Position numbers and translations under genes: made by a program. 64,000 nt of DNA, taken from Paralithodes platypus (lineage: Eukaryota > Arthropoda > Malacostraca > Decapoda > Lithodidae). Shown piece after piece: positions 12,192 through 23,649 of the stretch (the stretch's first letter is position 1; each line of letters begins with the position of its first letter). The notes below the pieces were generated by a model. That model was not told the DNA's origin. It ran no database searches and saw only the letters and a list, made by a program, of their open reading frames with translations. Location: assembly GCA_032716605.1 (NCBI GenBank), contig CM064519.1:18524551-18588550 (forward strand), read 5' to 3'.

Positions 12192-15075
12192 TTAACTGGT
12201 AAAGGGACATTTCATTCAATGGGTGGAATAAAGTGCATTACTCCTTCAAGGAATGTACGAACTCAGGAAATAACCAAATTGCGAAGTATTCCATCATCAA
12301 AAGAGATTGCAGTAACTGGACAAATTCCGTTAAAGACATATGGTGGGAAACCAAAGGAAGGTTTAAGTGCTTTGAAACTGGAAACTGTGTACAACAGTGA
12401 TGATTGCAAATATGTCTCCATTCCAGCTCCAAAAGATGTTCTGTGGATGTATGGGAAATTTCTCCAAACCCCTTCTTTCCCATCGTGGCAAGGTTTCATG
12501 GAAAGCATAACCCATACTCATCCTTACGATCAGACTAAGATTTTGGCACTACCTTTCATTAATCTACCACCAACTGAGTACAACACAGTGCTAACTGCTT
12601 TAAACTATGCTGCTGAAGAAACAAAGCATTCAAAGCAAGTGACATGCTTCGTAACTTTTGACCAGCCATTTTATATGAAAGCCAAGGATATAGTGTCTTC
12701 AGGTAAATATCCAGAAGGTGAATTTCCTAACATAATTGTAAGGCTGGGTGGTTTTCATCTTCTAATGTCTTATCTTGGATCTGTTGGTTACATAATGGGA
12801 GGCATTGGGATTTCAGAGCTCTGTTGACTCTTCAGTGACTCAAATGCTTTCAGGACATGCCTATGCTAGAGCTATCAGAGCACATATGCTAACATATTGT
12901 GCACTTGCCAAAATTATTCTTCAAGATGTTGCTGTTGATGATAATGACAGACAGCATGTACAAAAAACTCTCTCAGAATTCATGACTCAGCCTCCAACCT
13001 TCAGCTCTGTGGAAAGCGACAGTGTTCTGAAAACAATACAAAGAAAGTTACAAGATCAAATTGCAAACTTAAAGGAACATGGAAAGACAGCTCAACTTTG
13101 GCTACAGTACTTTGATCTAGTCACTGTCGTTCTGCATTTCATTGAGGCAGAGCGCATGGGAAACTGGAGACTTCATTTATATTGTGTAAGAGCTATGTTG
13201 CCCATATTCTATGCCAGTGGACACATTATGTACGCCAAGTCTTGCCAGCTCTATCTCCAAGATATGGATTCTCTTCATCTCAACATGCCACGAAACGAGT
13301 TTGAGAAATTTACAGCAGAGGGATACTTCACATGTCGGCGTTCAGGAAAGTACTGGTGTGGTGTATGGTCAGACATGACAATAGAACAAACTCTGATGAA
13401 AGATATGAAAAGTATTGGAGGTATCGCTCATGGAAGAGGTTTCACTGAAAGTGTCCTGAATAAATGGGTCTTTGGCTTACCTGTAGCTCACCATGTGTGT
13501 GAAAGTGTTGAAAAGTTTAGTGAAGTTCAAACCTGCAGTAGCTCCCAACATATTGAATTAAGAGACTCAAGGATTGCAAAGGATGAAGAGGATGTCGAAA
13601 AGTTTGTTGCATGGCTTCATAATCACAACCCATTCATAAGAAATGAAGGCCTTGTGTCAGTATCAAGTGGCATAGTAGCAGCTGAAGACATAAACTGCTA
13701 CAAAGCTGAAGATGTAGGCAAGAAGATTATGGATGATTGTCTGAAAAGTACAGAAACATTTGGTGAATTAAAAGTACAACGAAGTAAGAGAGTGAAGCCA
13801 ATGTCTTGTACTAATACCAGTGTTAAGGTTGCAGATGACACCATTGAGGTTGATACTACTCAGTTGTTTCAGAGAATAATATGCTCTGTAAAACTACCTG
13901 ATGAACTGCAGGAATGCTTCAGTTATGAGCTAGCTTCTGTCCCATTGTCCATGATTGATGAGAAAGGATTAATGAGAAAGACTAAGAAATCTGGCTTGTA
14001 TAAAATGTTCAATGAAGTAGAGGAAGGAGCCATTCCTAAATCAGGAGCTAAGTATGTCATAGATGGAAACTTGCTTCATCGTGTTGCTTGGCCAAAGCAA
14101 GGTACATTTGCTAATGTGTGTGATGCATATCACTACGGCACAGATGTTATAGTCGTTTTTTATGGTTATTCAGCAAATGAAGAAAGCACAAAAAACATCT
14201 CGACATCTTGCGACACCAAAGACTTTTGAAACAAACTACACCTGAAATAATCTTTGATGAAACAACCTCAATTACTATTCCTAAAGCAAAGTTCTTGAGT
14301 AATCTGAAAAACAAGGAACGGCTGATCATGCAGCTGAAAAATGCATTTAACCTTGAAGGTATTTGCACAAAAGTTGCAGTTGACGATGCTGTATTAATTG
14401 TTCAGACAGCCATTCAAGAAGCCAATCAGCATGAGTCAGTTGTTGTTGAAGGACAAGATGTTGATCTTTTGGTACTAATTACTGCACTAACTCCTGAAGA
14501 TAAGGATATTCTCTTTTTGAAGGAACCACGAGGAAGTGTCCACAGGAGAGTGTACAGTTCAAAAAACATACAGCATTCCAGCATTTTGAGAAACATCAGA
14601 GATTCAATATTGTTTGCTCATGCTTTCAGTGGCTGTGATACAACATCATCTTTTCACGGACAGGGAAAAATGAAAATTGTCAGCCTCCTTAACAAGTATG
14701 ATCATTTGCAGGACGTTGTGTCTGTATTCAACAGTCCTAAATCAATGCATGATGAAGTAGCAGCCGCCGGAGAGCAGTTCATTTTAGCATTATACAAGGC
14801 TCCAACCACAGAAACAAACCTGAACCATCATAGATTTGTATCATTTAACAAATCTGTAAGTCACTCAAATCACATAGTGTTATTGTCAAGCCTCCCACCA
14901 ACTTCAGCAGCAGCGCGGCAGCACAGTTATTGTACTTATCACCAGATTCAGATATGGCGAGGGGAATTGAAACCCCCAGAAATTTGGGGTTGGAAAAAAA
15001 CCAGACACTGTCTTCTACCTGTATACACAACTGACCCACCTGCACCAGCCCAACTCCTAAAAATAATTTCATGTA

Positions 15076-16046
15076 CAGTAAAAGTCCGTTAATCCGACGA
15101 CCGATGATTCGAATCTTCCAATAGTCTGAATTTTTCAATTTGAGGCCAAATCCGAATTCACCCGATGGTCCGAATTTCAAGAAGTCCCAAAGTCCCCTTT
15201 TTGAGGCATTAGTCCACTCAAATGACACATAATGGAGCACACACATATCATATGTTGATGAATTCACTTTAAAAGTTTACCATTGTCATTGTAGCCTATT
15301 ACCTACTTCAAAACATTCAGATTAATGGTCAAAGGAAGCTACTGATATAAACGTAAACACCTTCTTCTTCTTCTTCCACATCGTCTGCTAGAGAGTTTGT
15401 TTTGCTCTTGAACGCATCCTTGGGACGCTCCGATGCGCTACTGGCTTGCACCGCATTTTCTGCAAGCGCATTCAGTCTTGAGCTTGAAAACGCACCTTTG
15501 GACGTATTAGTCTTGAGCTTGAAAACGCACCTTTGGACGTTCCGATACGCTACTATTTATAGTTCAGTGATCGGAGCGTCCCAAGGGTGCTTTCAAGACA
15601 ACAAGACAAGGGTGCTTTCAATACAATATAATATAACAGAGCACGTCACAAAATGAAAATCACAAAATGAAAATTACAAGGACCTCTCAGGGAAGTGCCG
15701 TTGTTAAGGCATTACTTCCCGAACCACATCTGATCTGATCTTCAAGAGCAAGACAAACTCGCTAGTAGACGGAAGAAGAAGAAGACGTTTATATCAGCAG
15801 ATTCCTTTGACCATTAATCTGAATGTTTTGAAGTAGGTAATAGGCTACAATGACAATGGTAAACTTTTGAAGTGATTTCATGAACATATGATATGTGTGT
15901 GTGCACCATTGTGTCATTTGGGTGGCCTAATGCCTCAATGTTTTCGTCATACACAGGTTCATAGGGGTAAAGTCCGATAATCCGAAAAATCCACTAATCC
16001 GAACGAGGGCCGGTCCGCTGCCCTTCGGATTAACGGAAGTTTACTG
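15076..16046. mobile_element. pogo/Tigger-like nonautonomous element with long internal inverted repeats, 971 bp
   Basis: The ends are CAGTAAAAGTCCGTTAATCC and CAGTAAACTTCCGTTAATCC (inverted), flanked by TA (15074-15075, 16047-16048). CAGT...TTAATCCGA is the usual terminal style of pogo/Tigger elements. The arms extend inward (15290-15420 pairs with 15730-15865). A 23-bp word around CTTGAAAACGCACCTTTGGA is duplicated near 15483 and 15515. Excising it restores the Cys-rich tail of the host gene. The outer ends recur at 39299 and 42404. Confidence 0.85.
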
Positions 16047-16402
16047 TAGTTGCAAACATGAATGTGGGAAGCGGTGTGGTTGCGCAGAAGCTGGTTTGAA
16101 GTGCTCTATAATGTGTGCCACGTGTAATGGTCAGGCATGCCTTAATTCACCACCTGCTGATGACCCGTCTGATGATGAGTAAGTTTTTTGCCTGTTGAAA
16201 CCAAACAGTGGATTAGGCCTACAAGGGGATACCACTCAAGAAAGAAAAAAAAATGCACCAAAGGCTCTACCTCATGGGTGGTGTGGAAATGAGTCTACAC
16301 TGTATAATAGTAACAAACTAATCACAATAAAATACAAAGTTTTATGAATATGTATTCACAGTGGAAAAAAAAATTGTCTACTTCAACTTCATCTCTATGT
16401 TA

Positions 16403-16811
16403 TTTCAACGTAAAATAGTCGTTCAAGAGTTATTGATGGAAAACTAGCCGATTAATGGGATTGTTTCGATTTTCGGTCGCACACGTCTTTCACTTTGTCT
16501 CATGTTTATACAAAAACTACGATATTTAGAGTAAAAATTTATAAAAACAATCTTATGCAGAATTTTAGTATCCATATTTTCATCTCTACTGTATGCAATT
16601 TCCTCGCATGATGCACCGTTTCTGAGAAAAAAATTGAAAATGTGGTCAAACTTGCCCTCCGTGGGGGGTTTCCCCCCCAAAATGGGGGTTGCTCAGGTCT
16701 GACGGAGGGGAACTCCTTAGACCTTTAATTGGGAGCCCTTCAGGAGTATCTGTGCAAAATTTAAAAACTTTATAAATTATTTCCCCTAAAAACGCTAATT
16801 TGACTGGACTA
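16403..16811. repeat. Right ~409-bp terminal inverted repeat of the Academ-like transposon
   Basis: Reverse complement of 9897-10317. It holds the same landmarks in reverse order and ends GCTAATTTGACTGGACTA before the flanking TAG. Confidence 0.88.
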
Positions 16812-17115
16812 TAGTTCTAAGCATTATAATTGCAAAAGATCCTTCCTAAAGTGAATAAAATTGATTAGTAGGAGCCAGAATAAAATCAAAAGACGTCGCC
16901 GGTATAGAAGGGGTTAAAAACTGCATCAACATCTAAAGAAAGGGGCATTTAACTTGACACTTACTATAATTTATAAATTGCAAAATAAACAAAACAACAT
17001 TGAATTAATATTACTTGTCAAGGGCTGCTAGAAAACACTTGAAGACTATCTGTGAAAAGTGATGCAAGAGTGATTGTAAATTTATATATAGAATAAATCC
17101 ATTCATGGTTGTTAA

Positions 17116-17728
17116 CCCGGGAACTGCGGGGAGACTCTTAAGAGTTCCCCCGGCGGACTGCGGGGAGACTCTTATGAGCGAGTGAAAAAAAAAATCAACT
17201 TTTGACATCGAAAAAAAAAAAAAAAAAAAATATATATTTTTTGGGCCCCTGGGCCATGCAAAATCTCAGTCCTCTACCTCCCCTCCTTCCCCACTTTCCT
17301 CCTCTCCTTCAGTTATCACCTATTTTCCCTGTTATTCCCTTATTCTGAGGTATATTTTCGTGCTAACATTAGCGAGTTGCAAGCAGGGTGTTGTCATCAC
17401 TGATGGCAAGCGAGTGCAAGAGAGAGAGAGAGAGAGTATCGATCGACTGTGTCTCAGTGGCCTTGGGGGAAATTGGCGGGAAAGCAGATTGCCTCACCCA
17501 TACATTATACAACTCGCGGGCTATATCTCCGATTTTGACCATCCAAACGCTGTTTTCACTCGTTTTATTGTTGTTTCAGGTTAATACCTTTATAATCAAC
17601 CCATAATAGGCGCATATGGATAAGTATTAATGCTATTAATGGCACAATGAATATTTTAGTGACGGAAACACCTCAAATACGTCAGCACAGGGGGACGTTT
17701 CCAATTACCCCCATGCGCACTTCAGAGG
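17116..17728. mobile_element. Putative TTAA-flanked MITE, 613 bp
   Basis: It begins CCCGGGAACTGCGGGG after TTAA (17112-17115) and ends CCCCCATGCGCACTTCAGAGG before TTAA (17729-17732). The two ends are weak inverted repeats (GAACTGCG against GAAGTGCG). Inside are a poly-A run (17210-17230) and a GA microsatellite (17420-17437). There is no coding. Confidence 0.5.
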
Positions 17729-17732
17729 TTAA

Positions 17733-18130
17733 CGAATTATTGATTTGTATCATTATGTTTAGTTATGTCCTACCTCCATAATATAAATGTCTTACTAAAA
17801 ATAATTTGAGTGAAAAAGGGGAAATTATTATAAAAGTAAATGGGTAGATTTTTTTAAGGAAGATGTAAATACAGTTGAAGTTGTTAATTTAAGGTTGGAC
17901 ATTATTTTAAAACATAATGGTACACTTGAATTCAAAAGTTCATCAACAACCTATATTAGTAGCCTACTGTATTTGTTTTATATACAGGTAGTGCCAACGA
18001 ACTTGACAATTATCTTGACCCCTTAACTTCTAAATTTTTTAAATTTATTGTTCTTGTTAAAAGAGTACTCTTTGTTTAAATCTGTTGTTACTTCATATTT
18101 TGCAATTATTTCTCTTTATATTATATGTAT
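17733..18130. other. AT-rich spacer, nothing recognised
   Basis: No motif, repeat edge or open frame of note is visible. Confidence 0.6.
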
Positions 18131-18723
18131 TCATTGTCGATAGTATCAATTGCTTACTTTTTACTTTGCGATTTGTATTATTTGTGCTATAAATGTAGGT
18201 TATTTGTAGGGTAGTTATTGATAGGGGTCACTTGAGGCATGCTATGCTTACAGGTACCTACCCGATAGCACTATCGTTAGTGAGTGCTGTACTGTTTTTT
18301 ATATATTATTTTGTAATAGTATAGATATCTTATCAATATTTGTATTTTTTACTATTGTTAATGTATTGTCATGTTGCAAATTTGATTTTAAATAATATTT
18401 TGACATTTAACATGTAGTTTCTTTATTCATGCAGAGTTAGTAAAATTTGCCAGAACGTCCCGGACTTCCCAAACTTGACTACTTCCTTTAACGTGACGAT
18501 AGTGCGTTGTTATATGTGCGATTGGTTTGCTTGGGAAACAGATTAACTTGCTCATGTAGTGATGTACACCCTATGTGGTGGATTGTGTTCTTTTATTTAA
18601 TAATTTTCATTTTAGTAAGCGTTGTTTCCACATAGCGATTTTGATAATTTAATTTGACTTTATATTGTCCTTGTCCCAATTTTGGTTTGTTTAGTTTGCA
18701 AGTTTTACATTTTAACTTAAAAT
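18131..18723 (+). repeat. Dispersed unknown repeat (family H), ~590 bp copy 1
   Basis: It matches 30277-30863 along almost its full length (for example GATAGGGGTCACTTGAGGCA and CCAGAACGTCCCGGACTTCC). Inverted partial copies lie at 36300-36420, 38795-38990 and 42840-43140, and the window ends in a further copy (63958-64000). There is no coding and no clear TIRs. The part ending GTTTAGTTTGCAAGTTTTA is the most often retained. Confidence 0.8.
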
Positions 18724-19175
18724 TAATGAAAGCAATCGGGCTGAAATTCCTATCATATGGGAAGAGTCCACCAGGAAATAGGTGTGGATATTTACAGCCA
18801 CTTTGCTCTAGGCCCAGTTACGAAGAGGTCAAGGATCGAGAATTTTGTCGTTCGTTGGCATTATCTATAGTATTGTACCGGAATATATTTTTGTAGACAC
18901 TAACCCTAAAATATCCTAGGGAAGTAAATGGCCTATGAGTAAGGATGGTATCACACAAGCACTTTTCCCCTCAACTCTGGTCTGGCAGCTTATGAGGTTA
19001 ACTTGATATATAATCCTGTCACTTATATGAATCTTTAAATTTATATATATAATCCTGTCACTTATATGAATCTTCAGTCTAGTTTCCGATACCAGTGCAA
19101 AAGATCCCAGTAACGTTGCGGGGGGAAATTGGACCATTAAAGCTTGTGTGATACTCCCCTTACTCTACTGTATTT
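18724..19175. other. Spacer with short duplication
   Basis: No gene. A ~40-bp word (ATAATCCTGTCACTTATATG...) is repeated in tandem at about 19010 and 19050. The rest is unassigned. Confidence 0.6.
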
Positions 19176-19610
19176 TACCTAATTGTAGTTTACAGGAGTT
19201 GAGCTAAGCTTGTGTTGTCCCGTTTCTCAGTCTACTTTCATCCAATTTTTTCTTGAAAATATGGATGTTCCTTGCCCCTACCACCTCCTCCTCCAGCCTA
19301 TTCCATTTGTCAATACATCTATAGGGGAAGCTAAACTTCCTAATATCGTTCTTGCAGGTAGGTCTTTTTACTTTGTAGCTGTGGCCTCTAGTTATTCCTG
19401 TATCCATAATTAATATATCCTCCCTATCCAGCCTCTCCAGCCCTCGGGTGCATTTGTACATCATTATCCTCTCTTTTAGACTCCGTAGATTTAATTTGTC
19501 TAGCCTCCCTTCATATGGCAGTTCTCTGAGACTTGGAACCAATCTAGTAACTGCTCTCTGGATTCTTTCTAATCCATGGCAGCTAACTTGGCAATAATTC
19601 TGATCCATAA
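19176..19610 (-). pseudogene. CR1-like (family C) RT C-terminal tail and 3' end fragment
   Basis: On the minus strand it encodes LERIQRAVTRLVPSLRELPY, MMYKCTRGLERLD, TRGHSYKVKRPTCKNDIRKF and SFPYRCIDKWNRLEEEV, the post-thumb region shared by CR1-type elements of this window (41500-41940, 47390-48022). The 3' end reads GTAAACTACAATTAGGTAAA. It is severely 5'-truncated. Confidence 0.85.
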
Positions 19611-19696
19611 CTTCTTTATATCTCAGAAACAGGTATAGTAAACAGGCTGTAATTTCACTCTAGTTACTTACTGGTCTACCCTTACCAACTAAAGTA

Positions 19697-19895
19697 TTTT
19701 TTTCCAGCTGAGGGTAAATTATCATGTTTCTATCTTTGTTACTCGGCTATAAGGTCGATTTTGTAGCGAAATATGATGATGATTATGAAAACTTGGCATT
19801 AATACGACACACAACCATAGTAGTTTCATATATTTCCATTATTTATCGAGAAATCAGCTCCTAAGAGATTCAATTTACCATCAGCTGGAAAAAAA
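19697..19895. mobile_element. Small TA-flanked MITE, ~200 bp
   Basis: Inverted ends of the form TTTTTTTCCAGCTGAGGGTA / TTTTTTTCCAGCTGATGGTA are bounded by TA. A diverged relative with TCAACTGACGGTAAATTG lies at 29877-30068. Confidence 0.65.
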
Positions 19896-19897
19896 TA

Positions 19898-20420
19898 ACT
19901 ATAATATACTGTATATACCAGCTCGATTGTCTTCATTGTTTTTAATCCCATTGTTTTTAAGCTTTAAGATGTTAAGGGGTCAAGATTTGTGCCAAGTTAG
20001 CTGACACAAGGTTTAATGAACTTATATGTATGTATGTATATACTCAGGCACATACCCCATAGCTGGGGGTGGCCGACTTGATACAGAGGGTCCCAGACCA
20101 CTTTCGCATTCCCTCGTCCCATTCTCCGTCTTGTCTAGTAGGTGAATTTTACAAGGGGAGGAGGATCCCTAGCCCCCAATGAACTTGCACAGCAATTTTT
20201 CCATCAATTACATTTTGGCTACATATTGGGAATATTTTTCACAGATATTATATTGATTATTTTTGTAAATAGTGTTCTTATAGAAGTGTAATGCAGAAGC
20301 TAGCATTATTTATAAGTTGACGGTTTTCTTGGATTATTTTGGTAACCATATTCTTATGAGAGTGGATATCAGGAGCAAGCATTATTGTAAGTTAAGACCG
20401 AGTGATATAGAAGTACAGTA
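19898..20420. other. Spacer holding a fragment of dispersed repeat K
   Basis: At about 20037-20100 the words ACTCAGGCACATACCCCATA and GGGGGTGGCCGACT match 43730-43780 and, inverted, 54720-54765. Otherwise AT-rich and unassigned. Confidence 0.6.
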
Positions 20421-21301
20421 CAGTAGGCTCACTCATCTCGATATTTCGCATCTCGATGCCACCTTCAAGCTCTCCCCAATCACAAATCTCGATGAAAAAA
20501 CGTTAATCTCGATAGCTAAATATCGATGCTAGATGCTTATATACTAATATAAACAGATTAATCTTGACCAAATCGATGTGTGAACCTCAGTCATTGTGTT
20601 TTGTTCACCTGTATACTAATGTACCGCTAGTATCGATCGTCTCAAGCGGTAGTCTAACCCGTCTCTGCCGCTTTCATTTACGTAGTAATATAAATTACTT
20701 TTCCATGTTTTAATATACATTATTATTTGTATGAGGAAAATCTAATATATAATAATAGTAAAGACAAAAGAAAACTTGATTAAACTTTATACCATGGAAA
20801 ATTTATTGAAATCGGTAGATCTAGCGGCCACTTGGTGTACCAGTCACACGTCCGCCATTCGCTTGAAAACTTGTATTGTGAAGTCGTCTACCTGGACCTT
20901 TTTTTATCGCATTCATAAAATGCCGGTACTAGTGGTGACAGGGTGAGGGAAGCAATTGCAAGAATTGATGACGATGACTGTGCGCCGGGTGCGGAGACGC
21001 AGTAACCTAACTGCGTTCGCCTCGGAACCAACAATCAACCACACAAACCTCTTTATCAATAAATATAAGGTAAAAATAAAACTCTTTCATTATTCATTTT
21101 ATCTATTTTAACATATTATATATATTGCATGTGATTGTGGGGGGCAAATGTGAAAATTGACAGATTTGATGTAGGTTAGTCGGCAAGTGGCTGGAACCGA
21201 TTGTATTTTTTCCCATAAGAAGTTAACTTCGCATCTCGATATTTCGAATCTCGATCGGTATTTGTGGGAACCAATTATGATCGAGATTGGAGATTCCACT
21301 G
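20421..21301. mobile_element. pogo/Tigger-like nonautonomous element, 881 bp
   Basis: Ends CAGTAGGCTC... and ...GATTCCACTG are flanked by TA (20419-20420, 21302-21303). The subterminal regions share TCTCGATATTTCG words in inverted order (20436-20460 against 21225-21260). There is no transposase, and the short open frames inside are noise. Confidence 0.65.
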
Positions 21302-21467
21302 TACTGTATTGTTTTATCCCTAGTTATAGTATAATTTGGAAATTGTCTACCATCCAAGTTGATGAGAATAAGGTTGAATAACCTTATGAATTAATTTCAT
21401 CTGGGGGATATCCCCAACTGTAATTAATTCTACAGCACTAAGCGACGAAGGCTATATAGCACTGGAA

Positions 21468-21560
21468 ACTGTCGTAGCATAGCCGAGATTCGAACCCACG
21501 CGGCTAGTCGTCACCAACATAGCGCTAGAGCCTTAGCCCGTTAGACCACGACAGCTCCCA
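21468..21560 (-). repeat. tRNA-like sequence, probably SINE head
   Basis: On the minus strand it shows an A-box-like TGGTCTAACGGG and a B box GGGTTCGAATCTC with tRNA-like spacing. The acceptor ends do not pair convincingly, so a tRNA-derived SINE head is more likely than a functional tRNA. Confidence 0.5.
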
Positions 21561-21561
21561 A

Positions 21562-23639
21562 GTTGATGAGAGCGTTTATGGAAAAGGCGCTTATGTAAAT
21601 GGGTAAGTAACTTGACAATTACTGTATATGATAGTTAGACCTGGCTACTCTCTACAAGGGAGTAAATGTACATTGAAATATATTTATACTGTATGTTAAC
21701 TTTTGTGTCACTTTTTTATCTTTTCCTATTTTGTCATTCTTTTATCTCTTCCTCTCTCCTCAGCTCTATATCTCTCCCTTCTTCTCTCCTCAGTTCTTTA
21801 TCTCTCTTCCCTACCATCTGTTTTATTATATATACAGTAATTATGTAATAATAATACTGTACTTGGGTTTAATAAAAATGTATTGTACATAACATGGATT
21901 TTATTTTGTAATAACAAATACAATTTCAGAGTATACATTACATTAGGGTGTGCTCCCCTGTACACAAATGGAGATACATACAAGAGTAAACAGAATAATA
22001 ATAATAATTACCTTTTATTTACAGCAGATAAACTGTAATAGATAAGGAACAGGTAAGGATATGGGGTACAAGGTAAGGATGAAGGATGACCGAGGATACA
22101 CACGCGCACACATACAGCCACCACGCACACAGTGTACGCGAGAGGGGTGACGGTACTCGACCAACAACATGACGGTGGTGATACAATCCCGGTAGAGGCA
22201 AAAGACGTTGACACTTAAGTCACTCTCCAATAACCCTGTATTGTGCTCATGGATTGTCACCAGCCCTTATAACGGAACATGTGCAGGGGGTCCTGTGTTT
22301 GTTGCCGAGTTCAACCCCCGCGGTACAAAGGACGTCCATTATATTTTGGCCAACAGTTGACTATTCGGCTTAGGAAGAACCACTAGAAATCAAAGGGGTA
22401 ACTTAATTATTCCTTTGATTTCACAGGTCCAAACTGAATTTAATAGAATAAGACTAATGCAAGCCAGAATAAAATGTTCCTTGTACCAGAAGGGTGTGGC
22501 ATCGCACAACAGAACTCCACCACAACTGTGCCGCCTCAGCTGTTAAGGCAACCCACTCGTGATGCTCCGGTGTGATAAGGTGACGTTCCTTAGCTATCGG
22601 ACCAGATGAAGAAAACCACGAGCGGGCCGCCACAGCTGACAGTGACTTGATTGTGAATAAGTGTGAAATCATATCAAGGTTTTAATTCAACATGACCACT
22701 ACTGTCAACACAATAGAGTTTGGAGAGTCGAGTGAGGCTGAGGTGAAGAGTGCGTGGCGGGGACAATCATAAGAGTCCAAGAAGATTCCAAGACGTCTTT
22801 GGATCATAGTCGTTATAGAACAAAAATATCACATGGGGAAGATATACCGTCATATCCTCAATGAGTCTATGACATTATATAAACACCAGCCATATTCTTG
22901 CCCTCTAGCCACCATGAACCGAACATGACGCCGTGGACCCTTCGAGCACTAAATAACGCCACCCCCACACACATCCCACAACCTCCACAAACAACTCCCA
23001 TGCCCGTGTTGGATGAGTTAAGGAGAGACAAAAGTTAAGCTGATGGGTAGGTAGAAGGATGAGAGACTTAGGTGACGAGATAGAGAGTGCTCGACCCCTC
23101 CTCTCCCTCGCCGGATCTCCCCCTCGGAGAAGGGAAGGTGGCACTTTTGGGGCGTTTCCTCCAAGCCGTAGCATTCAGGACATCGAACTGTACTCGCTAT
23201 TAGCCGAATTGAGAGTCCATCTCATCTTTCCTCCATGTGAAGTATAAAATCAAGGATGATAAAACATTTAACAGATGAATACCAGCTTCCTACCCTACAG
23301 TAGATTACCGTTCTTCAGGCATTCAACGTTTCAAGATCCTTTGGTTTTAAATCCACACACGAGCAAAGGTGGGAAAGTACTATGGTTCTCAACTGCGCAA
23401 TCTTGTTCTATCGTCAGTTAGAGGCTTGACTACCTCATGCACCAAGGCCGGACCAGCGAGTAAGTTGATCTCGGCCAATGTTTAACAACTTGCAGACTAA
23501 CGCCCCCCCAAACAACCCCCTGAAACCCCCACCGACACCCCTCTCACATCACCACTAGGAGAAAAATAGATAAAAGTTGAGCTATGCACTGTACTGCACA
23601 TTGCCACGTTTATCTTCATGACCATTGGAGGCTGTGGTG
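21562..23639. other. Noncoding spacer with simple repeats
   Basis: It holds a pyrimidine-rich tract (21700-21820: TCTTTTATCTCTTCCTCTCT style), an (AAT)n run near 21993-22010 and otherwise unassigned sequence. Longer open frames are low complexity or lack recognisable motifs. Confidence 0.6.
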
Positions 23640-23649
23640 GGCGAGTAAC

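Larger units (their letters stand above)
10452..16183 (+). pseudogene. Academ-like transposon protein with XPG/FEN1-like (PIN) nuclease domain, fragmented
   Basis: The reading starts at the ATG at 10452, just downstream of a T-rich stretch ending in CAG (about 10412-10421) that could be a splice acceptor. Order of parts: N-terminal Cys/His pairs (CFICS; CLFCSNKCD; YHGKCYTKF), a long region without recognisable motif (11040-14040), then the nuclease. Nuclease motifs follow the FEN1 order: YVIDGNLLH (14050-14075), VVFYGYS (14150-14172), DDAVLIV (about 14382), QDVDLLVL (about 14455-14478), GCDTTSSFHGQGK (14630-14670). The C-terminus is Cys-rich (CKHECGKRCGCAEAGLKC, 16053-16110), ending at the TAA-preceded Asp/Glu tail near 16180. 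The motif-2 Asp is replaced by Tyr. Frameshifts lie near 10650, 11027, 11485, 12820 and 14195. Two MITEs interrupt it without other loss. Confidence 0.7.
9897..16811 (+). mobile_element. 6.9-kb DNA transposon with ~415-bp TIRs and XPG-like nuclease; Academ-like
   Basis: Both ends begin TAGTCCAGTCAAATTAGC and are long inverted repeats (9897-10317 and about 16403-16811). The 3-bp word TAG flanks both ends (9894-9896, 16812-16814), and deleting the element plus one TAG rejoins the host MITE. Between the TIRs lies one decayed plus-strand gene whose product carries a Cys-rich N-terminus and an XPG/FEN1-type nuclease domain. From memory of the family literature, Academ transposons have 3-4 bp target duplications and an XPG nuclease plus Cys-rich zinc finger, so Academ is the best placement. 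Two younger MITEs sit inside (11754-12191, 15076-16046). Without them it is about 5.5 kb. Confidence 0.72.
9259..16913. mobile_element. TTAA-flanked MITE (family G, ~210 bp originally) split by two large insertions
   Basis: The ends CCCCTTCTATACCGGCGACG (from 9259) and its reverse complement (ending 16913) are each bounded by TTAA (9255-9258, 16914-16917), the target duplication of piggyBac-type elements. Removing the insertion at 9356-9873 and that at 9897-16811 leaves about 210 bp of noncoding sequence. It is therefore a small nonautonomous element that was later used as a landing site. A diverged relative of its left half lies at 45364-45468. Confidence 0.72.

Noticed and set aside
21468..21560. 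Functional tRNA gene
   Set aside because: A and B boxes are present but acceptor pairing is not convincing; the other tRNA-like loci (33422, 34860, 40940, 43571) are repeated with shared bodies, as SINEs are.
22008..22260. Overlapping minus-strand open frames
   Set aside because: Three short frames overlap over the same bases without any recognised motif or repeat support.
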